Of a stretch of 64,000 nt of DNA, positions 41,086 to 50,422 are shown piece by piece. A program made the position numbers and the translations under genes. The stretch covers positions 124,001 through 188,000 of the forward strand of contig DATATV010000060.1 of the NCBI GenBank assembly GCA_036268615.1, written 5' to 3'. Under the pieces are notes generated by a model. The model was given only the letters and a program-made list of their open reading frames with translations. It had not been told where the DNA came from and made no database searches. The DNA comes from DATATV01 sp036268615 (GTDB lineage: Bacteria > Actinomycetota > Actinomycetes > Mycobacteriales > Pseudonocardiaceae). Within the stretch, counting starts at the first letter, position 1, and every line of letters starts with the position of its first letter.

Positions 41086-41550
41086 CTAGCCCGCGGCGAG
41101 CAGGGCGGCCACGATCCGGTCCAGCACGGCGATGTCAGCCGGGTCGAGGGCGAGCAGTGCGGCCGGCGGCTCGTTCAGGATCGCCTCGCCGCGCTCGGAC
41201 ATCACCCGCCCGGCCGGGGTCATGCTGACGATCTTGGCCCGCCGGTCGGTCGGGTGCACGGTGCGTTCGACCAGTCCCCGGCGTTCCAGGTCGTCCACCA
41301 CCAGGGTGGTGTAGGGCGGGTCGGTGGCCAGTCCGGCGGTCAGCTCACGCATGGTCAGCGGGCCGCCGGCGAGTTTGCGCAGCGCCTTGGCCCGGATGAA
41401 GCTCATCTCCAACGCGGCGCTGACCTCCTTGCGCCGGTCGTGCAGATCCAGGACCAGGGTGCGCATCCCGGCCCACGCCCGGCCGGCCGCACCGGCCGCC
41501 TCGGCGTCGGTGCCGGGATCGGTTGTGGTGGAAACGAGTTGCTCAGTCAT
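41086..41550 (-). CDS. MarR-family regulator, coupled to an MFS exporter
   Basis: The 154-residue protein has a MarR winged helix (MTMRELTAGLATDPPYTTLVVDDLERRGLVERTVHPTDRRAKIVSMTPAGR). Its start overlaps the stop of the MFS gene (ATGA), so it is expressed from the promoter in front of the exporter. A 33-bp palindrome lies at that promoter (43010-43042) and is its likely operator, giving feedback control of the efflux operon. The MTMRE stretch here is abbreviated from PLTMREL. Confidence 0.85.
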   Translation of the reverse strand: MTEQLVSTTTDPGTDAEAAGAAGRAWAGMRTLVLDLHDRRKEVSAALEMSFIRAKALRKLAGGPLTMRELTAGLATDPPYTTLVVDDLERRGLVERTVHPTDRRAKIVSMTPAGRVMSERGEAILNEPPAALLALDPADIAVLDRIVAALLAAG

Positions 41551-43007
41551 GACGCCGCGACGCTCTCCATCCCCTCGGGCTCCTCCTGCAGTCGGGCCGC
41601 GGTCCGCGCCGCGGTGCTCCTGGCCCATTGTCCCGTGGTGACAAGCGCGAGCACGAAGATCGCCACTCCACAGCCGGCGAGGATGAACCAGCCGGCGTGG
41701 CTGGCCTGCGCGAAGCTCACCCCCAGCGCGCCCACGATGCCCCCGGTCACCACCGACGGGATCACCGCGACGCCGAGCGACTGGCCGACCTGTCGGCTGG
41801 TGGAGGCGACCGCGGCGGCCACCCCGGCCTGCGAGCGCGGCATACCGGACACGGCGGTGTTCGTGATCGGGGCGTTCACCAGGCCGAAGCCGATGCCGAA
41901 GATGGTGTAGTCGCAGAGCAGCCAGGCGGTCGAGGTGTGATCGCTCAATCCGGTCAGCATCAGCGACGCGACGACGATGCCGATTCCGCCGATCAGCAAC
42001 GGAATCCGGCTGCCGCGACTGGCCACCAGTCGGCCGGCCAGCGGCCCGCAGACGAGGGTCATCAGCGCCATCGGCACCGTGTAGAGGCCGGCGCGCAGTG
42101 CGGAGTAGCCGAGCGCGTCCTGTAGGTAGAGCGTGTTCAGGAACAGGAATCCGCCCAGGGCGGCGAACGCGCAGACCGCGATCATGGTGGCCCCGGCGAA
42201 CGGCGCGCTGCTGAAGAACCTGGTGTCCAGCAACGGTTCGGTGCGGCGCCGCTCGTAGGCGATCAACGCCACCGTGGCGAGCGCGGCGAGCACGAAGAAG
42301 CCGACGATCTCGGTCGAGCCCCAGCCCGATCGGGGGCCCTCGATGATCGCGTAGGTCAGCGAGGTGAGCAGGACGATCACCAGCAGCTGGCCGACCGGGT
42401 CGATCCGCCGGCCCCTGGGCGCCCGCGACTCGGGCACGTAGATGGCGGTCAGGATGAGTGCGGCGATGCCGACCGGGATGTTGATCCAGAAGATGGACCG
42501 CCAGCCGATCGTGCCGACCAGCGCGCCGCCGACGATCGGCCCGAGCGCCATGCTGATGCCGATCACGCCACCCCAGACGCCGATCGCCCGCGCGCGTTCC
42601 CGGGGTTCGGTGAAGGTGTTCGCGATGATCCCCATGGCGACCGGGTTGAGCATGGAGCCGCCGACCGCCTGCAACATCCGGAACACGATCAGCCAGCCGA
42701 CGCTGGGCGCCAGGCTGCACAGCAGCGAGCCGAGGGTGAACAGCACCAGACCGGTCTGGAAGGTGCGGCGCCGGCCGATCCGGTCGGCGGTGGAGCCGGA
42801 CAGCATCAGCAGGCTGGCCAGGACGAGGACGTAGGCGTCGATGGTCCACTGCAGGCTGGACACGGACGCCGAGAGTTCACGCTGGATCGAGGGCAGGGCA
42901 ACGTTCACGATCGTGTTGTCCAGACCGACGATCAGCAGGCTCATACAGCAGATAGCCAGCACGAGGACGCGGCGCTGCCGGCTGAGTTCGGGCACCTGGG
43001 GCTCCAT
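41547..43007 (-). CDS. MFS drug exporter, DHA2 (14-TM) family
   Basis: The 486-residue product has about 14 transmembrane helices and the DHA2 motifs LDNTIVNVALPSIQREL in helix 1 and GSTADRIGRRRTFQTG (motif A). It uses the proton gradient to export drugs or toxic metabolites; the substrate is unknown. The ATG at 43007 is chosen because the N-terminal family match begins after it; the upstream reading passes through the operator palindrome. There is no clear ribosome-binding site, so the transcript may be leaderless. It is followed by its MarR regulator. Confidence 0.87.
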   Translation of the reverse strand: MEPQVPELSRQRRVLVLAICCMSLLIVGLDNTIVNVALPSIQRELSASVSSLQWTIDAYVLVLASLLMLSGSTADRIGRRRTFQTGLVLFTLGSLLCSLAPSVGWLIVFRMLQAVGGSMLNPVAMGIIANTFTEPRERARAIGVWGGVIGISMALGPIVGGALVGTIGWRSIFWINIPVGIAALILTAIYVPESRAPRGRRIDPVGQLLVIVLLTSLTYAIIEGPRSGWGSTEIVGFFVLAALATVALIAYERRRTEPLLDTRFFSSAPFAGATMIAVCAFAALGGFLFLNTLYLQDALGYSALRAGLYTVPMALMTLVCGPLAGRLVASRGSRIPLLIGGIGIVVASLMLTGLSDHTSTAWLLCDYTIFGIGFGLVNAPITNTAVSGMPRSQAGVAAAVASTSRQVGQSLGVAVIPSVVTGGIVGALGVSFAQASHAGWFILAGCGVAIFVLALVTTGQWARSTAARTAARLQEEPEGMESVAAS

Positions 43008-43009
43008 TT

Positions 43010-43042
43010 GTTGTACGTGTGTAACTATTACAAGCGTACAAC
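43010..43042. promoter_or_regulatory. 33-bp nested palindrome at the MFS start codon (probable MarR operator)
   Basis: The outer arms GTTGTACG (43010-43017) and CGTACAAC (43035-43042) and the inner arms TGTAA (43020-43024) and TTACA (43028-43032) share the same centre at 43026: 13 of 15 positions pair. It begins two bases upstream of the MFS start codon, where a bound repressor would block RNA polymerase. Confidence 0.7.
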
Positions 43043-43366
43043 CAATTTGACTACTCCCGGTCGCGATCCCGATCACAGCCAGCTCATCCGACCGGCCATC
43101 GAAGCCTGGACCAGCCGGAACGTCGACCCGGCCGGATCACGAGGTGACCCACGAGACAGCCGGACCGGGACGAACGTGATCAATCACGGCGGCCGGAAAA
43201 ATGTGAAAATGTGAACGCCCGGCAATGAGCTCGTTGCCAAATTTAGGCCGTTTTCTGACACACTACTGAACCCATTATCAACAACGGGTTAATGCATTCG
43301 GCCTATCAGCGCGGCCCGGGGAACTGCGCCATATTGTTTAATCTGGTCGTCTGGAGGAACGCCAGT
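43043..43366. other. Intergenic region, 324 bases, between the efflux operon and the TehA-like gene
   Basis: No gene is supported. The right half is more AT-rich (about 43230-43360) and includes a short AACCC/GGGTT inverted repeat around 43269-43290 and the GGAGGAAC ribosome-binding site of the next gene. It presumably holds promoters for both divergent genes. Confidence 0.45.
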
Positions 43367-44683
43367 ATGGCGGTCGCGCGGATTACGCTGAATCTGTTCA
43401 GCATGCCGTTCGGGCTTGCCGGGCTGGCCAGCACATGGTTGGTTGCGGCACAAGAAGATCAGGTACCGCACCGGATCGCGGAAGGTCTACTCGGGCTGTC
43501 AGCGGCGCTCTGGTTGATCGTCGTTCTGTGTTATCTCCGGTATGTCCTCTCCACCCGTGGCGCATTGCGGGCCGATCTTGCCGACGGCACGTTCAGCCCG
43601 TTCTTCTCGTTGATTGTGATCACTCCGATGCTGTTGTCCGGCGACGGCGTCGTGCCGATGTATCCCGAAGTCGGCCGAATCATGCTCAACGTGTGCATCG
43701 GGCTGGTGGTGCTCTGCGGGGCGCTGCTGACCGGCCAGTGGGTGTACGTCCGGATGGACCTGGACAAGGTGCATTCCGGCTACTTCCTGCCCACGGTGGC
43801 GGGTGCGCTGATCGCCTCCGCGTGCGCCGCGGAGATCGGCGAACGCCGGCTGGCCGAGGCGCTGTTCGGCATCGGTGTGATCAGCTGGATCATCTTCGGC
43901 TCGCTGATCATCGGCAGGCTGTTCTTCCGCCCGCCGGTCCCGATCGAGCTCACCCCGACGATGGCCATCGAGGTCGCCCCGGCCGCGGTGGCCAGCCTGG
44001 CGTACTTCGCGCTGGACGGGGATCGGCTGGACATGTTCGCCGCGATCCTGGCCGGTTACGGCTCGCTCATGGTGCTCGCCCAGCTCCGGCTGCTGCCGCG
44101 CTACGCCCGGCTGTCCTTCACGCCGAGCACCTGGGCGTTCGCCTTCGCCTGGTCGGCGGTGGCCTCGACCGCGCTGCACTGGATCAACGCGTCCGACCAG
44201 CACGACTACCGGCTCTACGCCGACGGGGTGCTGGCCGCGATCACCACGCTGATCATGGCGATCTTCCTGCGCACCGTGATCGCCGTCCTCCGTCGTCAGT
44301 TGCTGCCCAGGGAAGCGATCGAGATCGTCGAACCGGCCGCTGCGGCCGTCGAGGTCCCACCGGCCGAGAGCACGGCCGAACCACCCGTGGCCGTCGAACC
44401 GGTCGCCGCCGAGCAGACCCCGGTCCCGCCGGCCGAGCCCGCGCAGACTCAGCCCGACCCGGCCGAGCCCGACCAGCCGACCGAGCCCGATCACTCAGCG
44501 GAACCCGAGGCAGCCGTGGACGACTCCGCGCCGATCGACACCTCGACCCCGATCACCAACGGGGCCGCCCCGGTGGAGGTCGAGCGGTTGGAGCGCGAAG
44601 CCCTCGCTCAGGTGGACGGTGCGGCGGTCAGGCTGACCGCCCAAGAACAGCCATCGCGGAGTTCTGGCCGCCGATCCCGCTGA
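43367..44683 (+). CDS. TehA/SLAC1-family (TDT) transporter or anion channel with acidic Pro-rich tail
   Basis: The 438-residue protein has about ten transmembrane helices and begins with the family's MPFGLAGLASTW motif in helix 1. Relatives include tellurite-resistance TehA, malate transporters and plant SLAC1 anion channels. The C-terminal ~110 residues are a Glu/Pro/Ala-rich tail (AEPDQPTEPDHSAEPE) not usual in the family. The ATG at 43367 follows GGAGG nine bases upstream; the upstream in-frame ATG at 43292 has none. Its 3' end overlaps the convergent oxidoreductase gene by 56 bases. Confidence 0.8.
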   Translation: MAVARITLNLFSMPFGLAGLASTWLVAAQEDQVPHRIAEGLLGLSAALWLIVVLCYLRYVLSTRGALRADLADGTFSPFFSLIVITPMLLSGDGVVPMYPEVGRIMLNVCIGLVVLCGALLTGQWVYVRMDLDKVHSGYFLPTVAGALIASACAAEIGERRLAEALFGIGVISWIIFGSLIIGRLFFRPPVPIELTPTMAIEVAPAAVASLAYFALDGDRLDMFAAILAGYGSLMVLAQLRLLPRYARLSFTPSTWAFAFAWSAVASTALHWINASDQHDYRLYADGVLAAITTLIMAIFLRTVIAVLRRQLLPREAIEIVEPAAAAVEVPPAESTAEPPVAVEPVAAEQTPVPPAEPAQTQPDPAEPDQPTEPDHSAEPEAAVDDSAPIDTSTPITNGAAPVEVERLEREALAQVDGAAVRLTAQEQPSRSSGRRSR

Positions 44684-46196
44684 CGCCCCCACCGCGCCGC
44701 GCCCCGCTGCCGCACAGCAGCAGGTTCGCGGTGTCCGTGGCCACGCCCCACGGGTCGTCGGCCGCCTCGTCCTCCTGGAACGGCCAGTCCAGGCCGCCGT
44801 GGAAGATGTTGCCGGCCGGCAGGCTGAGCGCGTCCTCAAGGTCGATCGGGGTGCGCGCCTCGACGCACGGCTCGCCGTCCCGGTTCGTCGCGATGCAGGA
44901 CTCGATCGGCTCGGCCAGGTACCGGTTCAGACCGGCCAGATAGCCCTTGGTGAGCTGCTCGCGCAGCTGCTCGTTGCGGCCGGCGAACAGGCCGGCGGGC
45001 AGGTGCAGCCCGAACAGGGTCAGCGTGTGCCAGCCGGCGGCGGCCAGTTCCGGTGCGAGGATCGACGGGTCGGTCAGCGTGTGGCAGTACATCTCGCCCG
45101 GCAGCGGCTCGGGCACCTGGCCGGTCGCGCTGTCCCGGTAGGCGGTTTCCAGTTCGGCGTAGGACTCGTCCAGGTGGAACGTCCCGGCGAAGGCCAGCCG
45201 AGGATCGACCCCGCTGCGCAGCCGGGGCAGCCGGGTGAGCACCAGGTTCATCTTCAGCTGCGCCCCCGGCCCGGCCGGTTCCGCCGACCGTCCGCGCAAC
45301 GTCCCCAACACCGAGGGCGCCACCCCCGACAACACGAACCGCGCGCCGACCGTCCGCTCGACACCGTCTGCGGTGTAGGCGATCTCGCCGGTCCGCCCGT
45401 CCGCGTCCACCCGGGTCACGCTCGCCCCGGTGACCAACTCGGCGCCGGCCGACCGGGCGGCGCGCTCCAGTTCGGCGGTCACCGCACCCATGCCGCCGAC
45501 CGGCACCCGCCACTCCCCCGTGCCGTTGCCGATCACGTGGTAGACGAAGCACCGGTTGGCGGCGAGGCTCGGATCGTCCAGACCGGTGTGCGTACCGATC
45601 AGGCCGTCGGTCGCGACGACACCGCGCACCAGGTCGTCGGCGAACCGTTCCCGGATCGACCGCCCGAGCGGCTGCTCGACGACGTCCCGCCAGAGCCGCT
45701 CGTCGGTCGCCGCGACCACCGCGGCCCGCAGCTCCGCCTTGCCGGGCAACGGTTGCAGCAGGGTCGGCGCGAGCACCTCGGCGAACGTGGCCAGCGCGCC
45801 GTACCACTCCTGCCACTGGCGGTACTCCGTGTCCGATCCGGTCAGCGCGCGGAAGGACGCGGCCGTGGTCTCCCCCGGCGCGCGCTCGACGAGCAGCCCG
45901 GTGTCCTGCCCGTCCCGACTGGTCGGACTGTAGGAGGACACCGATCGCGAGCGCAGCTCCAGCCGCAGCCCGAGGTCGGCGACGATCTGGTCGGGCAGCA
46001 GGCTCACCAGGTAGGAGTAGCGGGACAACCGAACCGGCACGCCGGGGAACGCCTCGGTGCTGACGGCCGCGCCGCCCACGTGATCGAGCCGTTCGAGCAC
46101 GAGCACCGACTTGCCGGCGCGGGCCAGATAGGCCGCTGCCACAAGGGCGTTGTGCCCGCCCCCGACCACCACCACGTCATACCGGTCAGCACGCAT
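44628..46196 (-). CDS. Phytoene desaturase-like FAD-dependent oxidoreductase
   Basis: The 522-residue flavoprotein has the N-terminal motif VVVVGGGHNALVAAAYLARAGKSVLVLE, the block GGAAVSTEAFPG and a C-terminal GSGARRGGGVSGIGGQNSA segment that closes the FAD site in phytoene desaturase/COG1233 proteins (RetSat-like). The substrate is unknown and no carotenoid gene is nearby. The ATG at 46196 is used; the longer reading adds 53 Arg-rich residues without resemblance. Its last codons overlap the TehA-like gene. Confidence 0.83.
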   Translation of the reverse strand: MRADRYDVVVVGGGHNALVAAAYLARAGKSVLVLERLDHVGGAAVSTEAFPGVPVRLSRYSYLVSLLPDQIVADLGLRLELRSRSVSSYSPTSRDGQDTGLLVERAPGETTAASFRALTGSDTEYRQWQEWYGALATFAEVLAPTLLQPLPGKAELRAAVVAATDERLWRDVVEQPLGRSIRERFADDLVRGVVATDGLIGTHTGLDDPSLAANRCFVYHVIGNGTGEWRVPVGGMGAVTAELERAARSAGAELVTGASVTRVDADGRTGEIAYTADGVERTVGARFVLSGVAPSVLGTLRGRSAEPAGPGAQLKMNLVLTRLPRLRSGVDPRLAFAGTFHLDESYAELETAYRDSATGQVPEPLPGEMYCHTLTDPSILAPELAAAGWHTLTLFGLHLPAGLFAGRNEQLREQLTKGYLAGLNRYLAEPIESCIATNRDGEPCVEARTPIDLEDALSLPAGNIFHGGLDWPFQEDEAADDPWGVATDTANLLLCGSGARRGGGVSGIGGQNSAMAVLGRSA

Positions 46197-46263
46197 TCGG
46201 CCACGGTAGCCGCCGAACACCCGTCCCAGCACCCGAGTCGGCCAGCAGTCGGACCGACCACCC

Positions 46264-47592
46264 CTACACCGGACCGGTCCCGGCCGGCTCCGGCTCGACC
46301 ACGTCCGCACCGACCGCGCCAACAGCTTCGGCAGCCGAGGCGGCTGCTCGGCCACCGGCCGCCGGCAGCAACACCGTGAACGTCGCGCCGCCGCCCGGCC
46401 GGCTGTCCGCCGAGATGCTGCCGTGGTGGTTGTCCACCACCTCCCGCGCCAGTGCGAGGCCGAGCCCGAACCGCCGCCCCCGGCCGGAGGTGCCCCGGGC
46501 GAACCGGGCGAACAGCAGCTCCGCGTCCGCCGGATCGAAGCCGACCCCGGTGTCCCGCACGGTCAGCCGAACCGTCCCGGCGTCCGCCCGGTCCACCGTG
46601 ACGGTGATCCGGCCGCCGACCGGTGTGTGGCCGATGGCGTTGTCCAGCAACGCGGACACGACCCGGCGCAGCGCGGACGCCGCCCCGGTGACCAGGTGCT
46701 CGGCCTCGGTCACCTGCATGTCCAGGACCAGCCCGGTGACCTGTGCTCGCGCCGACTCCGCCTCGACCGCGGCCAGTGCGACCTCGCCGAGGTCGACGGT
46801 GTCCCACGGGGTCGGCAACGCGCCCAACTGGGTCGACAGCAGCAGGTCGTCGACGACATCGCCCAACTGCCGGGTGCCGGCCACGATGCGGTTGAGTTCG
46901 TCGGCGAGTTCGCGCTCGGTCAGTTCGCCGCGGTCGGCGCGGCGCAGCAGCAGCTGGGTCCGCGTGTGCAGCTGGGTCAACGGCGTGCGCAGTTCGTGGC
47001 TGGCGTCGGCGACGAACCGCCGCTGCCGGTTCATCGACTCGCACAGCGGGCTCATCGCCCTCTTGGCCAGTGCCCCGCCGGAGATCACCGCGGCGATCAG
47101 GCCGATCAGCTCGGCCAGGCCGAGGGCGAGCAGCAGATCGTCCCGGTCGTCGACCTGGAACTCGCGCTCGATCACGATCTGCAGCACGTCCGCACCGCGC
47201 CGCTGGGTGACGACGACGTAGTCCGACCCGTTCGCGTCGACGTCCTGCCGGATCGCCGGCTGCCCGCCGGCCACCCGGTTGATGCTGGCCTCCTGCGGCA
47301 GGCCGGGCGGCATCCCGACCGAACTGGTCAGCGCGCCCTGGTGCTCGACGGTCACCCACACACAGCCCGGCGACGCGTTGGCCGGCGTGAGATCGGCGGC
47401 GTAGTACAGCTCGTGGCTGATGTCCCGGTTCTGCTCGGCGAGCATCACCAGGTAGATCGCCACGCCGAGGAACGCGATCACCGCGCTCATCACGACGGCG
47501 ATGCGCAGGCTGATCGACCACCGGGTCCTGCTCAGCACCCGCTGTTCGGAGTCGCGTGCCCGTTCGGCCTGCTCCTGTGTGGTCACCAGCAT
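46264..47592 (-). CDS. Two-component sensor histidine kinase
   Basis: The 442-residue membrane kinase has a transmembrane helix (about 28-50), an extracellular sensor region of ~100 residues, a second helix (about 154-174), a HisKA domain with His199 in DASHELRTPL and a HATPase domain with N-box (LLDNAIGH), DTGVGF and the GLGLAL lid region. It overlaps the response regulator stop by one base (TGATG) and is translated with it. The stimulus is unknown. The C-terminal ~25 residues are Ala/Val-rich. Confidence 0.9.
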   Translation of the reverse strand: MLVTTQEQAERARDSEQRVLSRTRWSISLRIAVVMSAVIAFLGVAIYLVMLAEQNRDISHELYYAADLTPANASPGCVWVTVEHQGALTSSVGMPPGLPQEASINRVAGGQPAIRQDVDANGSDYVVVTQRRGADVLQIVIEREFQVDDRDDLLLALGLAELIGLIAAVISGGALAKRAMSPLCESMNRQRRFVADASHELRTPLTQLHTRTQLLLRRADRGELTERELADELNRIVAGTRQLGDVVDDLLLSTQLGALPTPWDTVDLGEVALAAVEAESARAQVTGLVLDMQVTEAEHLVTGAASALRRVVSALLDNAIGHTPVGGRITVTVDRADAGTVRLTVRDTGVGFDPADAELLFARFARGTSGRGRRFGLGLALAREVVDNHHGSISADSRPGGGATFTVLLPAAGGRAAASAAEAVGAVGADVVEPEPAGTGPV

Positions 47593-48296
47593 CAGCCGAC
47601 TCCGATCTGATAGCCGAGGCCGTGCACCGTGCGGATCACGCTCCGGCCGAGCTTGCGACGAAGGTAGTAGACGTAAGTGTCCACAATGGATTCGGAGAAG
47701 GTGTCCGCGAACACCTTCGAGCGCAGGTCCGAGCGCCGGTACACCGTCTTCGGCTTGGCGGCGAGCACCCGGAGCAGCTCGAACTCGCGGCCGGACAGCG
47801 CCACCCGTCTCCCCTCCGGTAACTCGACCTCACGCTGGCGCAGGTCGAGCCGGCCGACACTGAGCGGCAGCAGTTCGGCGTCGTCGAGGTGCCGCCGGTG
47901 CAGCGCGCGCACCCGGGCGAGCAGCTCGTCCACCTCGAACGGCTTGACCAGATAGTCGTCGGCGCCCGCGTCGAGGCCGGCAACCCGGTCGGTCAGCGCG
48001 CCCAGCGCTGTGAGAACGAGCACTCTGGCGACCACCCCGGACCGGCGCAGTCGCACGATCAGGTCCATCCCGTCGATCGCCGGCAACCCACGGTCGATGA
48101 CCATCACCTGGTAGACCCTCGTCAGCCCGAGGTGCAGGCCGCGCTGGCCGTCAAAAGCGACGTCGACCTGGTAATCCTCAGCCCGGAACAGCTCCGCCAA
48201 CATGCTCGCCGTGTCCTGGTCGTCCTCCACGAGCAGCAGCCGGACTGCCTCCTGCGATCGCGCAGCGTGATCACGCGGTGTCATCACGGTCAACAT
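47592..48296 (-). CDS. OmpR/PhoB-family response regulator
   Basis: The 234-residue protein has a receiver domain (LLLVEDDQD, phospho-acceptor Asp68 in VMVIDRGLP, LVKPF) and a C-terminal OmpR winged helix (LSGREFELLRVLAAKPKTVYRRSDL...TYVYYLRRKLG). It is the cognate partner of the adjacent kinase. The start may be 48296 or the ATG at 48284. It is divergent from the SDR gene across 56 bases, which may be a target. Confidence 0.9.
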   Translation of the reverse strand: MLTVMTPRDHAARSQEAVRLLLVEDDQDTASMLAELFRAEDYQVDVAFDGQRGLHLGLTRVYQVMVIDRGLPAIDGMDLIVRLRRSGVVARVLVLTALGALTDRVAGLDAGADDYLVKPFEVDELLARVRALHRRHLDDAELLPLSVGRLDLRQREVELPEGRRVALSGREFELLRVLAAKPKTVYRRSDLRSKVFADTFSESIVDTYVYYLRRKLGRSVIRTVHGLGYQIGVG

Positions 48297-48352
48297 CCTG
48301 ACAGTATCGACGTTCGCCTGTCAGCCCTACGTGGGGTGGGAAACTGCTCGTT

Positions 48353-49099
48353 GTGACTGGACTGGTGATCGTGACCGGCGGCAGCCGGGGTATCGGCGCG
48401 GCGACCGCGCGCCTGTTGGCGGCCCGGGGTTGGCTGCCCTGCGTGAGCTACCGCGACCGGGACGAGGCGGCCAAGCAGGTCGTCGCCGACTGTGTGGCCC
48501 GGGGCGCCCAGGCGCTCGCGGTGCGCGCCGACGTGTCGGTGGAAGCGGACGTGCTGCGGCTGTTCGAGACGGCCGAGGCCGAGTTGGGCCCGGTGCGCGG
48601 ACTGGTGAACAACGCGGGCATCGTGGGGCCGAAGTCCGAGGTCGCCGACATGGATGTGGCCCGGTTGAGCCAGATGCTCAACGTGAACGTGCTCGGTTCA
48701 CTGCTCTGCGCACGGGAGGCGGTACGCCGGATGTCGACCACTCGTGGCGGCACCGGCGGCGCCATCGTCAACGTCTCCTCGCGGGCCACCACGCTCGGCT
48801 CGCCCGGCGAGTACGTCGACTACGCGGCGAGCAAGGGTGCGGTGGACACGTTGACCATCGGCCTGGCCCGCGAGGTCGCCACCCAGGGCATCCGGGTCAA
48901 CGCGGTGCGGCCCGGCCTGATCGACACCGAGATCCACGCCAGTGGCGGCCAGCCCGACCGGGCCCAGCGGCTCGCCTCGGCCATCCCGATGGGCCGGCCG
49001 GGCCGCGCGGAGGAGATCGCCGAGGCGATCGCGTGGCTGCTGTCCGACGAGGCGTCCTACACGACCGGCGCGCTGCTGGACGTGGGCGGCGGCCGGTAG
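48353..49099 (+). CDS. Short-chain dehydrogenase/reductase (SDR)
   Basis: This 248-residue classical SDR has the cofactor motif TGGSRGIG (9-16), NNAG (about 87-90), and the catalytic block with Ser in VSSRAT and YAASKG. It is NAD(P)(H)-dependent and FabG-like; the substrate is unknown. It begins 56 bases from the divergent response regulator. The GTG start at 48353 lacks a strong ribosome-binding site. Confidence 0.87.
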   Translation: MTGLVIVTGGSRGIGAATARLLAARGWLPCVSYRDRDEAAKQVVADCVARGAQALAVRADVSVEADVLRLFETAEAELGPVRGLVNNAGIVGPKSEVADMDVARLSQMLNVNVLGSLLCAREAVRRMSTTRGGTGGAIVNVSSRATTLGSPGEYVDYAASKGAVDTLTIGLAREVATQGIRVNAVRPGLIDTEIHASGGQPDRAQRLASAIPMGRPGRAEEIAEAIAWLLSDEASYTTGALLDVGGGR

Positions 49100-49136
49100 C
49101 CGGTTCAGGCTTACGCCGGCTGCGGCTGGTGACAGA

Positions 49137-49177
49137 GCGGCGGCCAGGACCTGTACAGACCAGGCCCCGGCCGCCGC
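49137..49177. terminator. Inverted repeat after the SDR gene
   Basis: GCGGCGGCC (49137-49145) pairs perfectly with GGCCGCCGC (49169-49177), with a 23-base loop, in the 172-base convergent gap between the SDR gene and the secreted-protein array. Confidence 0.5.
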
Positions 49178-49271
49178 CGAGTCCGTCGTGGAGGACGCAG
49201 ACCGCGATCTGGCGCCGGCCGACCTGGAACCATCCCTGGTCAGCCTCGGTACTGGTGATCTTCGCGGGCGG

Positions 49272-49760
49272 CTAAGCCCCCTGGAGGTAGCCGTCCCAGG
49301 TGTAGGTACCCGGGTCCACGGCCAACAGATCGTTATTCTTGTTCACCGGAACGGTGGCGTGGTCGTTATAGTTGTCTTCGGTGGCGCCATCGAGTTCGCA
49401 ATAAACCCCGTAGTTCTGCTGGGGAAAATATTTTCCGGTGCCCTCCATGGTGCATCCCCACCAGTACAGGCCGGAAGCAAGGTAGATCTTCCTCGTATAA
49501 CCCTGCCATCCTAGCCCGTTCCAGAGTTCAAGGCCCCAATTATATTCGCCGGCAGCCAGTTCTATCGCCCGCACCCCGCCAGACGGAAGTACCGCAAAGC
49601 CGGGCGACTCGGACGCCAGATAGATGCTACGACTGATTACCGCCGACCCGTTGGGTGGGGCGGCGTTCGCCGACAGGGAGAACGACATGATCCCGACGAC
49701 GGCCGCCACCACCGAAACAACCTTCACCAGCACGCGGCGACGTCTCCAATGTGATTCCAT
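49272..49760 (-). CDS. Small secreted protein, paralogue 1 of a tandem trio
   Basis: The 162-residue product has a signal peptide (basic RRRR, then VLVKVVSVVAAVVGIMSFSLSANA, cleavage before APP) and a mature part of about 127 residues. Shared with the next two genes are AAPP at the mature N-terminus, a RS(I/L) strand, LAAGEYNWG, a YWWGC....G.G block, NY...C, and a closing PGTYTWDGYLQ. Two Cys are conserved, suggesting a disulphide. No known family is recognised. The ATG at 49760 follows GGAGATGGTTG. This copy's 5' half is less GC-rich than its neighbours. Confidence 0.75.
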   Translation of the reverse strand: MESHWRRRRVLVKVVSVVAAVVGIMSFSLSANAAPPNGSAVISRSIYLASESPGFAVLPSGGVRAIELAAGEYNWGLELWNGLGWQGYTRKIYLASGLYWWGCTMEGTGKYFPQQNYGVYCELDGATEDNYNDHATVPVNKNNDLLAVDPGTYTWDGYLQGA

Positions 49761-49897
49761 CAACCATCTCCAATCTGATACCAAAACCGATTCGCCGGGA
49801 TAATCGTGTGCGGGATCTGCCAAGCTGACTGGACGATGTCTCGAACACTGCTCTGCTCGTGTTGGTCGACCACCGGGTGCTGGCCGACACCGCCCGA

Positions 49898-50422
49898 CTA
49901 GGGATGGACGAGCTGCTGGATGTAGCCCTGCCAGGTGTAGGTGCCGGGCGCCAGCGCGTACTGGTCGAAGGACCGGGCACCGCCGATGAGCCGGGGCACG
50001 GTGTACGTCTCGTCGTCGGTGTCGGTGAGCTGCTGGATCTGGCAGTAGGTCAGGTAGTTGACGGCCGGATAGGCGTGTCCGTCGCCCTCGATGCCGCAGT
50101 ACCAGGTGTAGTAGCCGCCGGCGATGTTCGTCGCGGTGTAGGTGTCCGACCTGACGACGGAATTCGGCCCGACCAGCGTGTAGCCGAAGGTGTAGTCGCC
50201 CGGCGCGAGATAGATGCTGCGCGGCGGGTCACTCGCGGTCGGCCCGGGAACGTACGCGGCACCGGCCGAGGATGCCGCGAGCACGATGCTTCGGGTGATC
50301 GTCGCCGCGCCGGGTGGCGCCGCGTTGGCCGGTAGGGCGAGGGCGAGCACGCCGGCCGCCGCCGCGACCACCGCGAGCGACCGAACAACGGCCCTACCAA
50401 GTCTTCCGGATGTCGAACCCAT
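49898..50422 (-). CDS. Small secreted protein, paralogue 2 of a tandem trio
   Basis: This 174-residue product has a signal peptide ending in PANA|APPG and a mature domain with APGDYTFGYTL, GYYTWYCGIEGDG, NYLTYC and APGTYTWQGYIQQ, all shared in order with both flanking paralogues. AGGAG lies five bases before the ATG at 50422. The mature protein looks like an all-beta secreted domain with one disulphide; function unknown. It is separated from its neighbours by 137 and 259 bases, so each copy may have its own promoter. Confidence 0.75.
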   Translation of the reverse strand: MGSTSGRLGRAVVRSLAVVAAAAGVLALALPANAAPPGAATITRSIVLAASSAGAAYVPGPTASDPPRSIYLAPGDYTFGYTLVGPNSVVRSDTYTATNIAGGYYTWYCGIEGDGHAYPAVNYLTYCQIQQLTDTDDETYTVPRLIGGARSFDQYALAPGTYTWQGYIQQLVHP

